From Hyphomicrobiales bacterium (GTDB lineage Bacteria > Pseudomonadota > Alphaproteobacteria > Rhizobiales > Rhizobiaceae): a stretch of DNA of 64,000 nucleotides. Below are positions 43,932 through 55,963 of the stretch, piece by piece. The DNA lies in assembly GCA_900471515.1 (NCBI GenBank), contig UCFC01000029.1, positions 1 to 64,000 on the forward strand, read 5' to 3'. The notes beneath the pieces are model-generated. The model was not told the DNA's origin, did no database searches, and worked only from the letters and a program-made list of their open reading frames with translations. Every line of letters begins with the position of its first letter. Position 1 is the first letter of the stretch. Made by a program: the position numbers and the translations under genes.

Positions 43932-44426
43932 TCAGTCGGTGACGAAATCGACGAGACGCCAGGCCGACGTCGTCGCGACGTAATCGATGACGGCAAGCCC
44001 GGCTGTCGGAAAGCCTTTCGGCGCGGAGGCCGCCATGGCCTTCTGGCCGATCAGCGCCGAAAGGACCTGCTCCATGGTCGGGTTATGGCCGACGAGCATG
44101 ACGCTTGCCGCATCCTGCGCGTCGATGATTTCGAGATAGGTGTCGAGCGAGGCATTGTAGAGCGTGTCGACGAAGCGCATGTCGAGCGCCTCTCCCATGG
44201 CGCGGCGCACGGCCTCGGCGGTGTCGCGGCAGCGAAGGGCCGTCGAGCTGATCAGGATATCGGGACGGTAGCCCTTGTCGGCGGCGCGGTCGGCGACGAT
44301 CTCGGCATCGCCGAAGCCTTTCCGGCTGAGCGGGCGGTCGAAATCGCGCTGTCCGGGCTCGGCCCAGGCGGCCTCGGCATGACGCAGCAGGTAGATCCGA
44401 TGGGGCGGAGGCAGGAGGGCGGCCAT
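43932..44426 (-). CDS. SixA-like histidine phosphatase
   Basis: A 164-residue member of the histidine phosphatase (phosphoglycerate mutase-like) superfamily. The catalytic RHA tripeptide is LLRHAEAAW (His16), the second His114 lies in VGHNPTMEQ, and SSTALRCRDTAEAV holds the phosphate-pocket Arg residues. This arrangement resembles SixA, which dephosphorylates Hpt domains. ATG 44426 gives the compact family N-terminus; the frame extends to 44519. An orphan Hpt protein is encoded 7.5 kb away, but a functional link is only speculation. Confidence 0.88.
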   Translation of the reverse strand: MAALLPPPHRIYLLRHAEAAWAEPGQRDFDRPLSRKGFGDAEIVADRAADKGYRPDILISSTALRCRDTAEAVRRAMGEALDMRFVDTLYNASLDTYLEIIDAQDAASVMLVGHNPTMEQVLSALIGQKAMAASAPKGFPTAGLAVIDYVATTSAWRLVDFVTD

Positions 44427-44602
44427 GGGCAAATCCAGCTTCGAACGGAGCCTTTTCAGTAGCGGTTGCGGTCCGGCAACGTCAACTGCCGGCCGGCCTT
44501 CAACGGCGCGAAACGGCATGGCGGAGAGGGCGTTTTGATGGCGAAGCTAAAATCGCCGTTCCGAATAATGGTGAGAAAATAGACTGTTAGCTTAAAATTG
44601 TG

Positions 44603-44620
44603 ACAGATTTAAAAATCTGT
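44603..44620. promoter_or_regulatory. Palindrome upstream of dksA
   Basis: ACAGATTTAAAAATCTGT: perfect 8-bp inverted repeat with a 2-bp AA spacer in the AT-rich 277-bp divergent gap between the SixA-like gene and dksA. It lies 19 bp upstream of the predicted dksA -35 box and could be an operator; no regulator is recognised. Confidence 0.4.
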
Positions 44621-44638
44621 TTACCTGTCTTATTTGGC

Positions 44639-44668
44639 TTGAATCGCGGATAGCGCTTGGGATATACA
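44639..44668 (+). promoter_or_regulatory. dksA promoter candidate
   Basis: TTGAAT, 18-nt spacer, TATACA, positioned so that transcription would start near 44675, about 30 nt before the dksA TTG start. Confidence 0.5.
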
Positions 44669-44703
44669 CCCGGCCAGATGAGATGTTCTTCAGGAGAATC
44701 GCG

Positions 44704-45123
44704 TTGAGTGAGAAGATCGATCTTAGCAATTATGTTCCTTCGGAGGACGAGGAATTCATGAATGCAAATCAGCGGGCCTATTTCAGGGCCAAGCTGATCG
44801 CCTGGAAAAACGACATCCTCCGCGAAGCGCGCGAAACTCTCGATCACCTCGCAGAAGAAAGCGCAAACCACCCCGACCTTGCAGACCGTGCCTCCTCCGA
44901 AACCGACCGGGCCATCGAACTTCGCGCCCGCGACCGCCAGAGAAAGCTGATCTCCAAGATCGACGCAGCCCTGCAGCGCATCGAAGACGGCACCTACGGC
45001 TATTGCGAGGAAACCGGCGAGCCGATCGGTCTCAAGCGCCTCGACGCCCGCCCGATTGCGACGCTGTCGATCGAAGCGCAGGAGCGCCACGAGCGCCGCG
45101 AAAAGGTTTACCGGGACGAATAA
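44704..45123 (+). CDS. dksA: RNA polymerase-binding transcription factor DksA
   Basis: A 139-residue secondary-channel factor that acts with ppGpp at stringent-response promoters. The long coiled coil carries the DXXDXA tip motif at residues 58-63 (DLADRA). The C-terminal globular part reads GTYGYCEETGEPIGLKRLDARPIA and retains only one of the four zinc-finger cysteines (Cys101), as in other alphaproteobacterial DksA proteins. The start is TTG 44704: AGGAGA lies 7 nt upstream of it, inside a longer frame from ATG 44683, which therefore is unlikely. Ended by a strong terminator. Confidence 0.95.
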   Translation: MSEKIDLSNYVPSEDEEFMNANQRAYFRAKLIAWKNDILREARETLDHLAEESANHPDLADRASSETDRAIELRARDRQRKLISKIDAALQRIEDGTYGYCEETGEPIGLKRLDARPIATLSIEAQERHERREKVYRDE

Positions 45124-45130
45124 GCGCTCC

Positions 45131-45160
45131 CGACCGGCAATTGACCCGACCGGCAATTGA
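45131..45160 (+). repeat. Short direct repeat CGACCGGCAATTGA
   Basis: Two exact copies of CGACCGGCAATTGA (45131-45144 and 45147-45160), 16 bp apart, between the dksA stop and its terminator. Probably a small tandem duplication. Confidence 0.8.
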
Positions 45161-45192
45161 AAAGGCACCGCGAGACGATCGCGGTGCCTTTT
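45160..45192 (+). terminator. Rho-independent terminator of dksA
   Basis: Perfect 14-bp stem AAAAGGCACCGCGA/TCGCGGTGCCTTTT with a 5-nt loop, then T residues; A/T-symmetric flanks allow it to work for the convergent FliO-like gene too. Confidence 0.92.
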
Positions 45193-45232
45193 TGTTTTGG
45201 CGGTCTTGCGCCGGGCTCACGCAAGCCGGCTG

Positions 45233-46363
45233 CTATTTGTCGCGATTGACGCTCATTTCGCCGAAAATGCGGGCGACCTCCTTCTGAAGGGCGGCATCCG
45301 CGCCGGTGATCGGCGCCATTTCCGGGTCGCGGCGCGGCATCGATCCCGGCTGGGCGGGGCCGGGCTGCGGGGCGGGCCGCGCCTGCTGCGCATTGGGTGC
45401 GGGAACCACGCGCTCGGCGGCCGGACCGGCCGATATTTCCTCATCGAGGATGCGCTGGAAATCGCGGCGGATGGCGGCCGATTGCAGGCCGCCCTCCTCA
45501 GCCGCGAGCGGCGTGCTGCGGGAGGCGGCGGGCATGGCCTGGGCCGGCGGGGCGGACACTTCCGGCTCGATGCGCTGCTGCGGCAGCACGCGCTGGCGGG
45601 CTGCGTCGAGGATATCGGCGGCACTGGCGGCATCCGGCACAGGCTGCGGCGCGGGGCGTTCGGGCTGGCGGGACGGAAGCTGCGACACGCGCTGCGGGCC
45701 GTCGCGCTCGGCTGTAAGCGGCGGGGCGGAAACCTGCGGCGCGGACATTTGCTGGCCGGTCATTTGCTGCCCGGTCATTTGCTGGCCGGACATGGGCGGC
45801 GCAACGGCCGGAGCGACCGAAGGTTCGGGCCGCTGGCGGATGGGCTCGGCCGGTGGTGCGATGACCGGCGGGGCGATGACCGGAGCCGGTGCAGGGCTGT
45901 AGGGTTCGAAATCGGGCTCGGCGCTTGCCGCGACAGGTGGCACGGCGACAGGCGGTGCGGCGACAGGGGCGACCGGCCTCGGCTGCGGGGCGGGCGGCGG
46001 TTCGCGGCGCGGCTGGACGGCCGCCGGCTCCTCGGCCGGCTGCGGGCGGGCGTCACCCGCCGTTTCGGCTTCGCCTTCCGGCAGGATGCGGCTTTCGATG
46101 ACGATATCGGTCGGGCCGCCGATCATGACGAGATGTTCGACATTGTCGCGGCGCACGAGCACCAGGCGGCGGCGCGCATCGACGGCGGCGGCATCCAGCA
46201 CCTGCAGGCGCGGCTGGCGGTTGCGCCCGCCGCGCACGAAGGGCGAGGGGGCACGGCTGCGCAGGAACCAGAGAACCAGGACGAGCAGGATGAGGGCAAG
46301 GCCGACGCCGCCGGCGGCGACCAGAAAGTTGCTACCGTATGCCCCTACAACATCATCGAACAT
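45233..46363 (-). CDS. FliO-like single-pass membrane protein with Pro-rich tail
   Basis: A 376-residue protein. One N-terminal TM (about residues 14-35, NFLVAAGGVGLALILLVLVLWFL) is followed by a small FliO/MopB-type beta domain (about 45-95; RQPRLQVLDAAAVDARRRLVLVRRDNVEHLVMIGGPTDIVIE). The remaining 270 residues are Pro/Ala/Gln-rich and disordered, with a tandem GQQMT repeat near 205-218 and a short helix at the C-terminus (LQKEVARIFGEM). FliO assists flagellar type III export, but no flagellar gene is near, and in rhizobia this protein often occurs outside flagellar clusters, so a flagellar role is unproven. ATG 46363 with GGAG 9 nt upstream; GTG 46369 alternative. Confidence 0.75.
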   Translation of the reverse strand: MFDDVVGAYGSNFLVAAGGVGLALILLVLVLWFLRSRAPSPFVRGGRNRQPRLQVLDAAAVDARRRLVLVRRDNVEHLVMIGGPTDIVIESRILPEGEAETAGDARPQPAEEPAAVQPRREPPPAPQPRPVAPVAAPPVAVPPVAASAEPDFEPYSPAPAPVIAPPVIAPPAEPIRQRPEPSVAPAVAPPMSGQQMTGQQMTGQQMSAPQVSAPPLTAERDGPQRVSQLPSRQPERPAPQPVPDAASAADILDAARQRVLPQQRIEPEVSAPPAQAMPAASRSTPLAAEEGGLQSAAIRRDFQRILDEEISAGPAAERVVPAPNAQQARPAPQPGPAQPGSMPRRDPEMAPITGADAALQKEVARIFGEMSVNRDK

Positions 46364-46606
46364 AGGCACTCACTCCATTTCGCATTTTGGCACAACAGAC
46401 GACGTTTCCGCTCCTTAGGCAAGAGCCGGCCTGTCTGTCCAGTCACCGGCGAACGCGATTTCGTGTTCTGCGGCCATTTGGCCGGGACCGGCTGCGCGCA
46501 GGCCGGCGAACTCACGGGCAAACTGGCGCGTTTGCCTGTGAATTCAAGCAGTCTCACGAAAGCCTGCTGTTTTTGCCGGCGCGGCAAGTTGATAAGAAGG
46601 AGAAGA

Positions 46607-46702
46607 ATGCCTGATTCCCGCTGCGCGACGGTGTTACGCGCGGGGCGGATAAGGCTCATGCGAGGAATAGATGACGAAATCGCGTCAGGTCGACGACTAT
46701 AA
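46607..46702 (+). CDS. Possible upstream small ORF overlapping cckA start
   Basis: A 31-codon frame (MPDSRCATVLRAG...) opens at ATG 46607 behind a near-perfect AAGGAGAAGA ribosome-binding site and ends 32 nt inside cckA in another frame. The ribosome-binding site is stronger than the one in front of cckA (GAGGAA). It may only tune cckA translation through coupling. The remainder of the 307-bp gap upstream shows nothing I recognise. Confidence 0.3.
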   Translation: MPDSRCATVLRAGRIRLMRGIDDEIASGRRL

Positions 46703-49274
46703 CGCGCCGCTTGTGGACCGCGAGGGGCGTTCGGGCACGGCGATACGCATCATTCTGCTGGCGATCGTGCTGATCGCGGCGGCGGCCGCCTTCGTCTTCT
46801 TCAAGGATTCGCTCGGCAACGAGCTGGTGCTCGGCTGTCTCGGCGTTCTCGCCATGGTCGGCATCTTCTTCCTCGTCTCCTCCGTCATCGGCTTCATCGA
46901 GGTCATGCCGCAGCGCCAGTCCGACGGCCTGGCGCGCGCTTTCCTGAACAGCCATCCCGACGGAACGCTGATTACCGACGACAAGGGGCGCATCGTCTAT
47001 GCCAACGCCGCCTACGGGGCGCTGACGGGCGCGCGCAAGGCGACCGAGGTGCAGACGCTGGAGACGTTGCTGTCGCGCCACCGCGAATCGAACGAGGCGC
47101 TTTACCGGCTGGTGAACGGCTTGCGCGAGGGACGGGAAGGGCGCGAGGAATTCCGCCTGCTGCGCGCCGTCGGGCCGGGCAGCAGCGCCGGCGCGCACTG
47201 GTATCGGCTGAAGGCGCGGCTCCTGAAGGCGGAAGACGGCGACGGCAAGCCGCTGCAGATCTGGCAGATCACCGACATCACCGCCGAGCGCGAGGATCAG
47301 GAGCGCTTTTTCAAGGAGCTGCAGAACGCGATCGACTATCTCGACCACGCCCCGTCCGGTTTCTTCTCCGCCGGGCGCAAGGGCGAGATCTTCTACCTGA
47401 ACGCAACGCTGGCCGAATGGCTGGGCCTCGATCTCACCAAATTCATACCAGGCTCGATGAATATCGGCGATCTCGTCGCCGGCGAGGGGCTGGCGCTGAT
47501 CCAGTCGGTGCAGGCCGAGCCGGGGCTCAAGAAGACCGTGACGCTGGACCTCGACCTGCGCAAATCGAACGGCCAGAGCCTGCCGGTGCAGATCATCCAC
47601 CGCGTCACGTCCATGCGCGACGGGGCGCCCGGCGAAAGCCGCACCATCGTGCTGACGCGCGATGCGGGTGAGGAAAGCGGGCAGTCCGCCTCGGCGGCGG
47701 CCATGCGCTTCACGCGCTTCTTCAACAATACGCCGATGGCGATTGCGTCCGTCGACGGCAAGGGCAAGATCCTGCGCACCAACGCGCCGTTCCTGAAACT
47801 CTTTTCCAATATCGTCTCGCGTGACGATCTGGAGCGTGGCGCGCTGCTCGAAACCATCGTGCAGGAAAGCGACCGGCCGCAGCTTGCCGAAGCCCTTGCC
47901 GCCGCCAAGGACCGGCAGGGCGATATCGCGCCGATCGATTCCCGCACGCCGACCGACGAGGCGCGCTTCTTCCGCTTCTATGTGAATGCCGTCATCGACC
48001 AGTCCGACGAGGCGCCCGAGGAGGCGGCCATCGTCTATGCGGTCGAAGTGACCGAGCAGAAGGCGCTTGAGGCGCAGATGGCCCAGACGCAGAAGATGAA
48101 CGCGGTCGGCACGCTTGCCGGCGGCATCGCGCACGACTTCAACAACGTGCTGACGGCGATCCTGCTCTCCTCCGACCACCTGCTCCTGCAGGCGCGGCCG
48201 GCCGACGCGAGCTTTGCCGACCTGATGGAAATCAAGCGCAACGCCAACCGCGCCGCCGTTCTCGTGCGCCAGCTGCTCGCCTTCTCGCGCAAGCAGACGA
48301 TGCGGCCGACCGTGCTCAACCTCACCGATGTCGTCGGCGACCTGCGCATGCTGGTCGACCGGCTGATTTCGGGCACGAACGTCAAGCTCGATGTCGAATA
48401 TGGCCGCGATCTCTGGCCGGTGAAGACCGACCTGTCGCAGTTCGAGCAGGTGCTGATCAACCTCTGCGTCAACGCGCGCGACGCCATGCCCCAAGGCGGC
48501 ACGCTGACGCTGCGCACCCGTAACCTTCCAGCCGCCGAAGTCGCGGCCTTCAACTATTCCTACATGCCGCACGAGGACATGGTGCTGGTGGAAGTGACCG
48601 ATACCGGCACCGGTATCGCGCCCGAGATCATGGACAAGATCTTCGAGCCCTTCTTCACCACCAAGGAAGTGGGCAAGGGCACCGGCCTCGGCCTTGCCAT
48701 GGTCTATGGCATCGTCAAGCAGTCCGGCGGCTATATCCAGCCGGAATCGGAAGTCGGCAAGGGCACGACCTTCCGCATCTTCCTGCCGCGCCATATCGTC
48801 GAGCCGGCCGTCGCCGCCGAAGCTGATGCCGCCGATCAGGCGGTTGCTTCGGGCGGCGCCAATGTCGTGGAACTGGTGCAGCCGAAGCAGCCGGAAGACC
48901 TGACGGGCTCTGCCGTCATCCTGCTCGTCGAGGACGAGGAGGCGGTGCGCCGCGGCGGCAAGCGCATGCTGGAGACGCGCGGCTATACGGTCTATGAGGC
49001 GGGCTCGGGCGTAGAAGCGCTCGAGATCATGGACGAGCTCGAAGGCAAGGTGGATATCGTCGTTTCCGACGTGGTGATGCCGGAAATGGACGGGCCGTCG
49101 CTCTTGCGCGAATTGCGCAAGAAATATCCGGACCTGAAATTCATCTTCGTGTCCGGTTATGCCGAGGATGCCTTTGCCCGCAACCTGCCGCCGGAAGCCA
49201 AGTTCGGCTTCCTGCCGAAGCCGTTCTCGCTGAAGCAGCTGGCTGTGGCGGTGAAAGAAACGCTGGATAGCTGA
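46671..49274 (+). CDS. cckA: Cell-cycle hybrid histidine kinase CckA
   Basis: An 867-residue membrane hybrid kinase that, via ChpT, controls phosphorylation of CtrA and CpdR. Layout: two TM segments (about 25-45 and 53-75); PAS domains (about 85-205, 215-330 and 345-460); HisKA with phospho-acceptor His488 in GGIAHDFNNVLTAI; HATPase_c (about 590-720; NLCVNARDAMP, DTGTGI, GTGLGLAMVYGIVKQSGG); and a receiver domain (about 750-865) with phospho-acceptor Asp800 in VVSDVVMPEMDG. All match CckA rather than other hybrid kinases. ATG 46671 is preceded by GAGGAA and by a small overlapping frame. Confidence 0.95.
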   Translation: MTKSRQVDDYNAPLVDREGRSGTAIRIILLAIVLIAAAAAFVFFKDSLGNELVLGCLGVLAMVGIFFLVSSVIGFIEVMPQRQSDGLARAFLNSHPDGTLITDDKGRIVYANAAYGALTGARKATEVQTLETLLSRHRESNEALYRLVNGLREGREGREEFRLLRAVGPGSSAGAHWYRLKARLLKAEDGDGKPLQIWQITDITAEREDQERFFKELQNAIDYLDHAPSGFFSAGRKGEIFYLNATLAEWLGLDLTKFIPGSMNIGDLVAGEGLALIQSVQAEPGLKKTVTLDLDLRKSNGQSLPVQIIHRVTSMRDGAPGESRTIVLTRDAGEESGQSASAAAMRFTRFFNNTPMAIASVDGKGKILRTNAPFLKLFSNIVSRDDLERGALLETIVQESDRPQLAEALAAAKDRQGDIAPIDSRTPTDEARFFRFYVNAVIDQSDEAPEEAAIVYAVEVTEQKALEAQMAQTQKMNAVGTLAGGIAHDFNNVLTAILLSSDHLLLQARPADASFADLMEIKRNANRAAVLVRQLLAFSRKQTMRPTVLNLTDVVGDLRMLVDRLISGTNVKLDVEYGRDLWPVKTDLSQFEQVLINLCVNARDAMPQGGTLTLRTRNLPAAEVAAFNYSYMPHEDMVLVEVTDTGTGIAPEIMDKIFEPFFTTKEVGKGTGLGLAMVYGIVKQSGGYIQPESEVGKGTTFRIFLPRHIVEPAVAAEADAADQAVASGGANVVELVQPKQPEDLTGSAVILLVEDEEAVRRGGKRMLETRGYTVYEAGSGVEALEIMDELEGKVDIVVSDVVMPEMDGPSLLRELRKKYPDLKFIFVSGYAEDAFARNLPPEAKFGFLPKPFSLKQLAVAVKETLDS

Positions 49275-49360
49275 CGGGTCGAGGGATTCAGGCGGTCAGC
49301 GCGGGCAGTGCGTGCGGCCCCCCTTTCGACAGGGAATTCTGCCGCACAAATGCGTCGGCA

Positions 49361-49379
49361 GGGCGGGGCCAGCCCGCCC
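49361..49379. terminator. Hairpin between convergent cckA and psuG
   Basis: GGGCGGG/CCCGCCC, 7-bp perfect stem with a 5-nt loop, 9 bp before the psuG stop. No T tract on either strand; a GC-rich hairpin of uncertain terminator activity. Confidence 0.4.
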
Positions 49380-49388
49380 CATCATTCA

Positions 49389-50315
49389 TTACTCGCCCAG
49401 CGCCACGGCGATCTCTGCCGCCAGCCGCGCATTATTCTCCACCAGCGCGATGTTCGTCTTCAGGCTCTGGCCATCGGTCAGATCGAAGATCGTGCTCAAG
49501 AGGTAAGGTGTTACCGCCTTGCCGGTGATTTCGTCGCGTTCGGCGCTGTCGAGCGCGCGCTCGATATAGATTTCCATTTCCTCGCGGGCGATTTCGTCGG
49601 CTTCCGGAACCGGGTTGGCGATCAGCATGCCGCCATCGATGCCGAGCTGTTCGCGGGTCGTCTGGAAGTTGGCGATCGCGGCCGGGCTGTTCAGCGTCAG
49701 CGGGCTGCGGATGCCCGACGAGCGCGACCAGAAGGCCGGGAATTCGTCGCTTTCATAGGTGACGACGGGAACGCCGCGGGTTTCCAGCACTTCCAGCGTC
49801 TTCGGAATGTCGAGGATCGCCTTGGCGCCGGCGCAGACGACGATGACGCCGGTGCGGGCGAGTTCTTCAAGGTCGGCGGAAATATCGAAAGTCTCTTCCG
49901 CGCCGCGATGCACGCCGCCGATGCCGCCGGTCGCAAAGACCTTGATGCCGGCGCGCGCGGCCGCAATCATCGTGGCGGCAACGGTAGTGGCACCGGTGCG
50001 GCGCTCGGCGATCGCAAAGGCGATATCGGCGCGCGACACTTTCATCACGTCCTTGGCCCTGGCGAGCTGTTCCAGCTCGGCGGCCTCCAGGCCGATATGC
50101 AGCGTGCCGTGGATGACGGCGATCGTGGCGGGAACGGCACCCTGGTCGCGAATGATCGATTCGACGCTGCGCGCCATTTCGATATTGCCGGGGTAGGGCA
50201 TGCCGTGGGTGATGATGGTCGATTCGAGGGCGACGATCGGGGCGCCGCGCTGCTTGGCGGCGGCCACTTCCTTCGAATAGGAGATCGGCAGCAGGGGCGA
50301 GAAGGGTTTGGTCAT
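49389..50315 (-). CDS. psuG: Pseudouridine-5'-phosphate glycosidase
   Basis: Cleaves the C-glycosidic bond of pseudouridine 5'-phosphate to uracil and ribose 5-phosphate. The 308-residue protein has the conserved ALESTIITHGMPYPGN segment with the catalytic Glu, RRTGATTVAATMIAA, KVFATGGIGGVHRGAE (Mn and phosphate region), CAGAKAILDIPKTLE and GGMLIANPVP. It lies 30 bp downstream of the sugar kinase gene on the same strand; together they degrade pseudouridine. Convergent with cckA. Confidence 0.94.
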   Translation of the reverse strand: MTKPFSPLLPISYSKEVAAAKQRGAPIVALESTIITHGMPYPGNIEMARSVESIIRDQGAVPATIAVIHGTLHIGLEAAELEQLARAKDVMKVSRADIAFAIAERRTGATTVAATMIAAARAGIKVFATGGIGGVHRGAEETFDISADLEELARTGVIVVCAGAKAILDIPKTLEVLETRGVPVVTYESDEFPAFWSRSSGIRSPLTLNSPAAIANFQTTREQLGIDGGMLIANPVPEADEIAREEMEIYIERALDSAERDEITGKAVTPYLLSTIFDLTDGQSLKTNIALVENNARLAAEIAVALGE

Positions 50316-50345
50316 GATCCGTATCCGTTTATCGATGTTGCCGCT

Positions 50346-51290
50346 TCATTGCAGAATTCTCGCCGCCGGGACAAGCGAAAGCATGTCGCGGAGCAATTCG
50401 GGAGAGAGATTTTCGCTCACCGCGTGATGCGACTGGACGGTGAGTGCGGCGGCCGCCGCGCCGTGGCGAACCGCCTCTTCCAGCGGATGGCCGAGCATCA
50501 GGGCCGCCAGCGTGCCGGCGGCAAGCGAGTCTCCCGCACCGGTGACATCCGCGACAGTATCGGAGATCGGCGGCTGCAGGAGAAGGGCGCGCCCGTCCTT
50601 GAAGGCGACGAGTTCCCGCTGGCCGCGGGTGACGACCGCGCCGCCGATGCCGATGTCACCGAGCAGGGACGGCCAGGCGGCGGCATTGTCGGGCCGCTCG
50701 CCGGTCAGCGCCGCGGCCTCGGCTTCGTTGAGGAAGAGATAGTCGATGCCTTCAAGGCAGGGCAGGAGGCGCACGACCTTGGCCGGGGAAATGGCAATCG
50801 CGGCAACCGGCTTGCCGAGCGCATTGGCCCTGGAAACGATCGCGGCTGCGGTCTCCTCCGGCAGGTTGGCGTCGAAGAGGACGAAATCGGTGGCGGCAAA
50901 GGCGTCGCGCACCCAGCGGATCGACAGGCGGCGCGGCACGAAGAAACGGTAGAGTTCCATATCGGCCAGCGCGATGACGAGATTGCCGTCCCTCTCGATG
51001 ATCGCCGTGTAACTCGGCGTCTTGCGGTCGAGGAAGACGAAGGGGCGGTCGTCGATGCCGGCAAAGTCTGCCGCCTCGCTCACCATCTCGCCGATCGGGT
51101 CGCCGCCGCGCGGCGAAATCATCGTCACGTCGAAGCCGAGGCGGGCAAGATTGCGGGCCGCGTTGAAGCCGCCGCCGCCCGGTTCCTCGAACCATGTGCC
51201 GGGATTGCTGGCGCCCGGTGCCGTCTCGCCGGAAATACGGCCGCGGCGATCGATATGGGCGCCGCCGAGAACGAGAATCCTGGCGCTCAT
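50346..51290 (-). CDS. psuK: PfkB-family carbohydrate kinase, probable pseudouridine kinase
   Basis: A 314-residue ribokinase-fold kinase. GGAHIDRRGRI and EEPGGGGFNAARNLARLGFDV form PfkB signature 1, and DTVADVTGAGDSLAAGTLAAL signature 2 with the catalytic Asp. Its position directly upstream of psuG implies phosphorylation of pseudouridine at the 5' position. Start ATG 51290 has GGAG 8 nt upstream; the frame extends to 51305. Transcribed divergently from recA. Confidence 0.88.
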   Translation of the reverse strand: MSARILVLGGAHIDRRGRISGETAPGASNPGTWFEEPGGGGFNAARNLARLGFDVTMISPRGGDPIGEMVSEAADFAGIDDRPFVFLDRKTPSYTAIIERDGNLVIALADMELYRFFVPRRLSIRWVRDAFAATDFVLFDANLPEETAAAIVSRANALGKPVAAIAISPAKVVRLLPCLEGIDYLFLNEAEAAALTGERPDNAAAWPSLLGDIGIGGAVVTRGQRELVAFKDGRALLLQPPISDTVADVTGAGDSLAAGTLAALMLGHPLEEAVRHGAAAAALTVQSHHAVSENLSPELLRDMLSLVPAARILQ

Positions 51291-51435
51291 TTCTGCACTC
51301 CGCAAGCGAATCGAATGGCGGCGGACGCTGTCGCATCCACAGGGCGGGGCGCACTAAGCCGTTGCTTTGCATCGATAAAACAAAAATAGAACACGGGCCG
51401 TTTTACCTTTTTCTTTCAGATATTTGCAACCCCAT

Positions 51436-51463
51436 TGCGAAATAAGAACAAATAGGGTACAAA
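51436..51463 (+). promoter_or_regulatory. recA promoter with SOS-box-like site
   Basis: GAAC-N7-GTAC (51446-51460) differs by one base from the alphaproteobacterial LexA site GAAC-N7-GAAC. It overlaps a possible promoter (TTGCGA at 51436, TACAAA at 51458, 16-nt spacer). The location and overlap fit LexA repression. The surrounding 229-bp psuK-recA gap is AT-rich. Confidence 0.5.
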
Positions 51464-51519
51464 CTTCGCATCAGCGGCGACATTGCTAGAGCAGCGTCAA
51501 TAACCTAAAGGTGGATCGA

Positions 51520-52608
<1,089 letters not shown>

Positions 52609-52637
52609 TCCAGCCTGAGCGCAAAGCGAATTCGAAC

Positions 52638-52667
52638 CGGCCGCATTCCCTCACGAGAATGCGGCCG
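52638..52667 (+). terminator. recA terminator
   Basis: Perfect 11-bp stem CGGCCGCATTC/GAATGCGGCCG, 8-nt loop, followed by CTTCTGTTTG; moderately T-rich. Confidence 0.75.
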
Positions 52668-52672
52668 CTTCT

Positions 52673-52705
52673 GTTTGTGTGCCGGACTTTGTTTGTATGC
52701 TGGAC
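52673..52705 (+). repeat. Imperfect 15-bp direct repeat upstream of alaS
   Basis: GTTTGTGTGCCGGAC (52673-52687) and GTTTGTATGCTGGAC (52691-52705), 18 bp apart, differing by two transitions. Could be a regulatory site for alaS or a remnant duplication. Confidence 0.6.
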
Positions 52706-52778
52706 AGTGGCAGGGCCGGACGATAAAAGCCGATGGATTTAATTTTACCTGCCTGCTGGCAGCATCGAAGGGCATGAA

Positions 52779-55433
<2,655 letters not shown>

Positions 55434-55465
55434 TCGACAAAGACCCGGAGGGCAGGAGGTTCCCA

Positions 55466-55963
55466 GTGAAAGTCCATCGCTCTCCAGGCAAGACGATCGG
55501 TCTTGCCGTTCTCTCGCTGCTGATGACGGCGCTTCTGGCCGCCCTCAGCTTCGCCGGTTATCAGAAGGAAGGCGTGAACGGCGTATCCGTCGTGCTCGGC
55601 CTCCTCGGCGTGCTTTTCCTCGTCGCCTTCATCGCCTTCCTCCGGAAGGCGTTTGACCGGCGTCCGGTGATGGATTTCGCTGACGAGGGCCTTCTGGTGA
55701 CCGAAGTCGCTCCCCAGAGGATCGGTTGGGGTGACCTTGTGGCTGTCCGCGCATTCCAGGTGCACAGGCAGCCCTTCATCGAACTCCAGATCACACCGGC
55801 CGCAGCCGCACGGCTGACGATCTCGCGCATGACGCGCCTCAACAACAAGGCGCTCGGCAAGTCGAACGACTATCTGACCTTTTCGGTCAGCGGTCTCGAC
55901 CATCCGGTGGAGCAGATCCTGTCCGAGCTTCAGGAGCGGGCGCAGGCCGTGCGCCAAGGCTAA
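55466..55963 (+). CDS. Small membrane protein, STM3941-like
   Basis: A 165-residue protein with two N-terminal TM segments (about 10-31 and 39-61) and a C-terminal PH-like beta domain (about 65-160; VMDFADEGLLVTEVAPQRIGWGDLVAVRAF). This architecture resembles the STM3941 family of unknown function. GTG 55466 follows a good GGCAGGAGG site. It lies 32 bp after alaS and may be co-transcribed. Confidence 0.75.
   Translation: MKVHRSPGKTIGLAVLSLLMTALLAALSFAGYQKEGVNGVSVVLGLLGVLFLVAFIAFLRKAFDRRPVMDFADEGLLVTEVAPQRIGWGDLVAVRAFQVHRQPFIELQITPAAAARLTISRMTRLNNKALGKSNDYLTFSVSGLDHPVEQILSELQERAQAVRQG

Noticed and set aside
46656..48794. Minus-strand frame opposite cckA
   Set aside because: Shadow of CckA; no recognisable domain.
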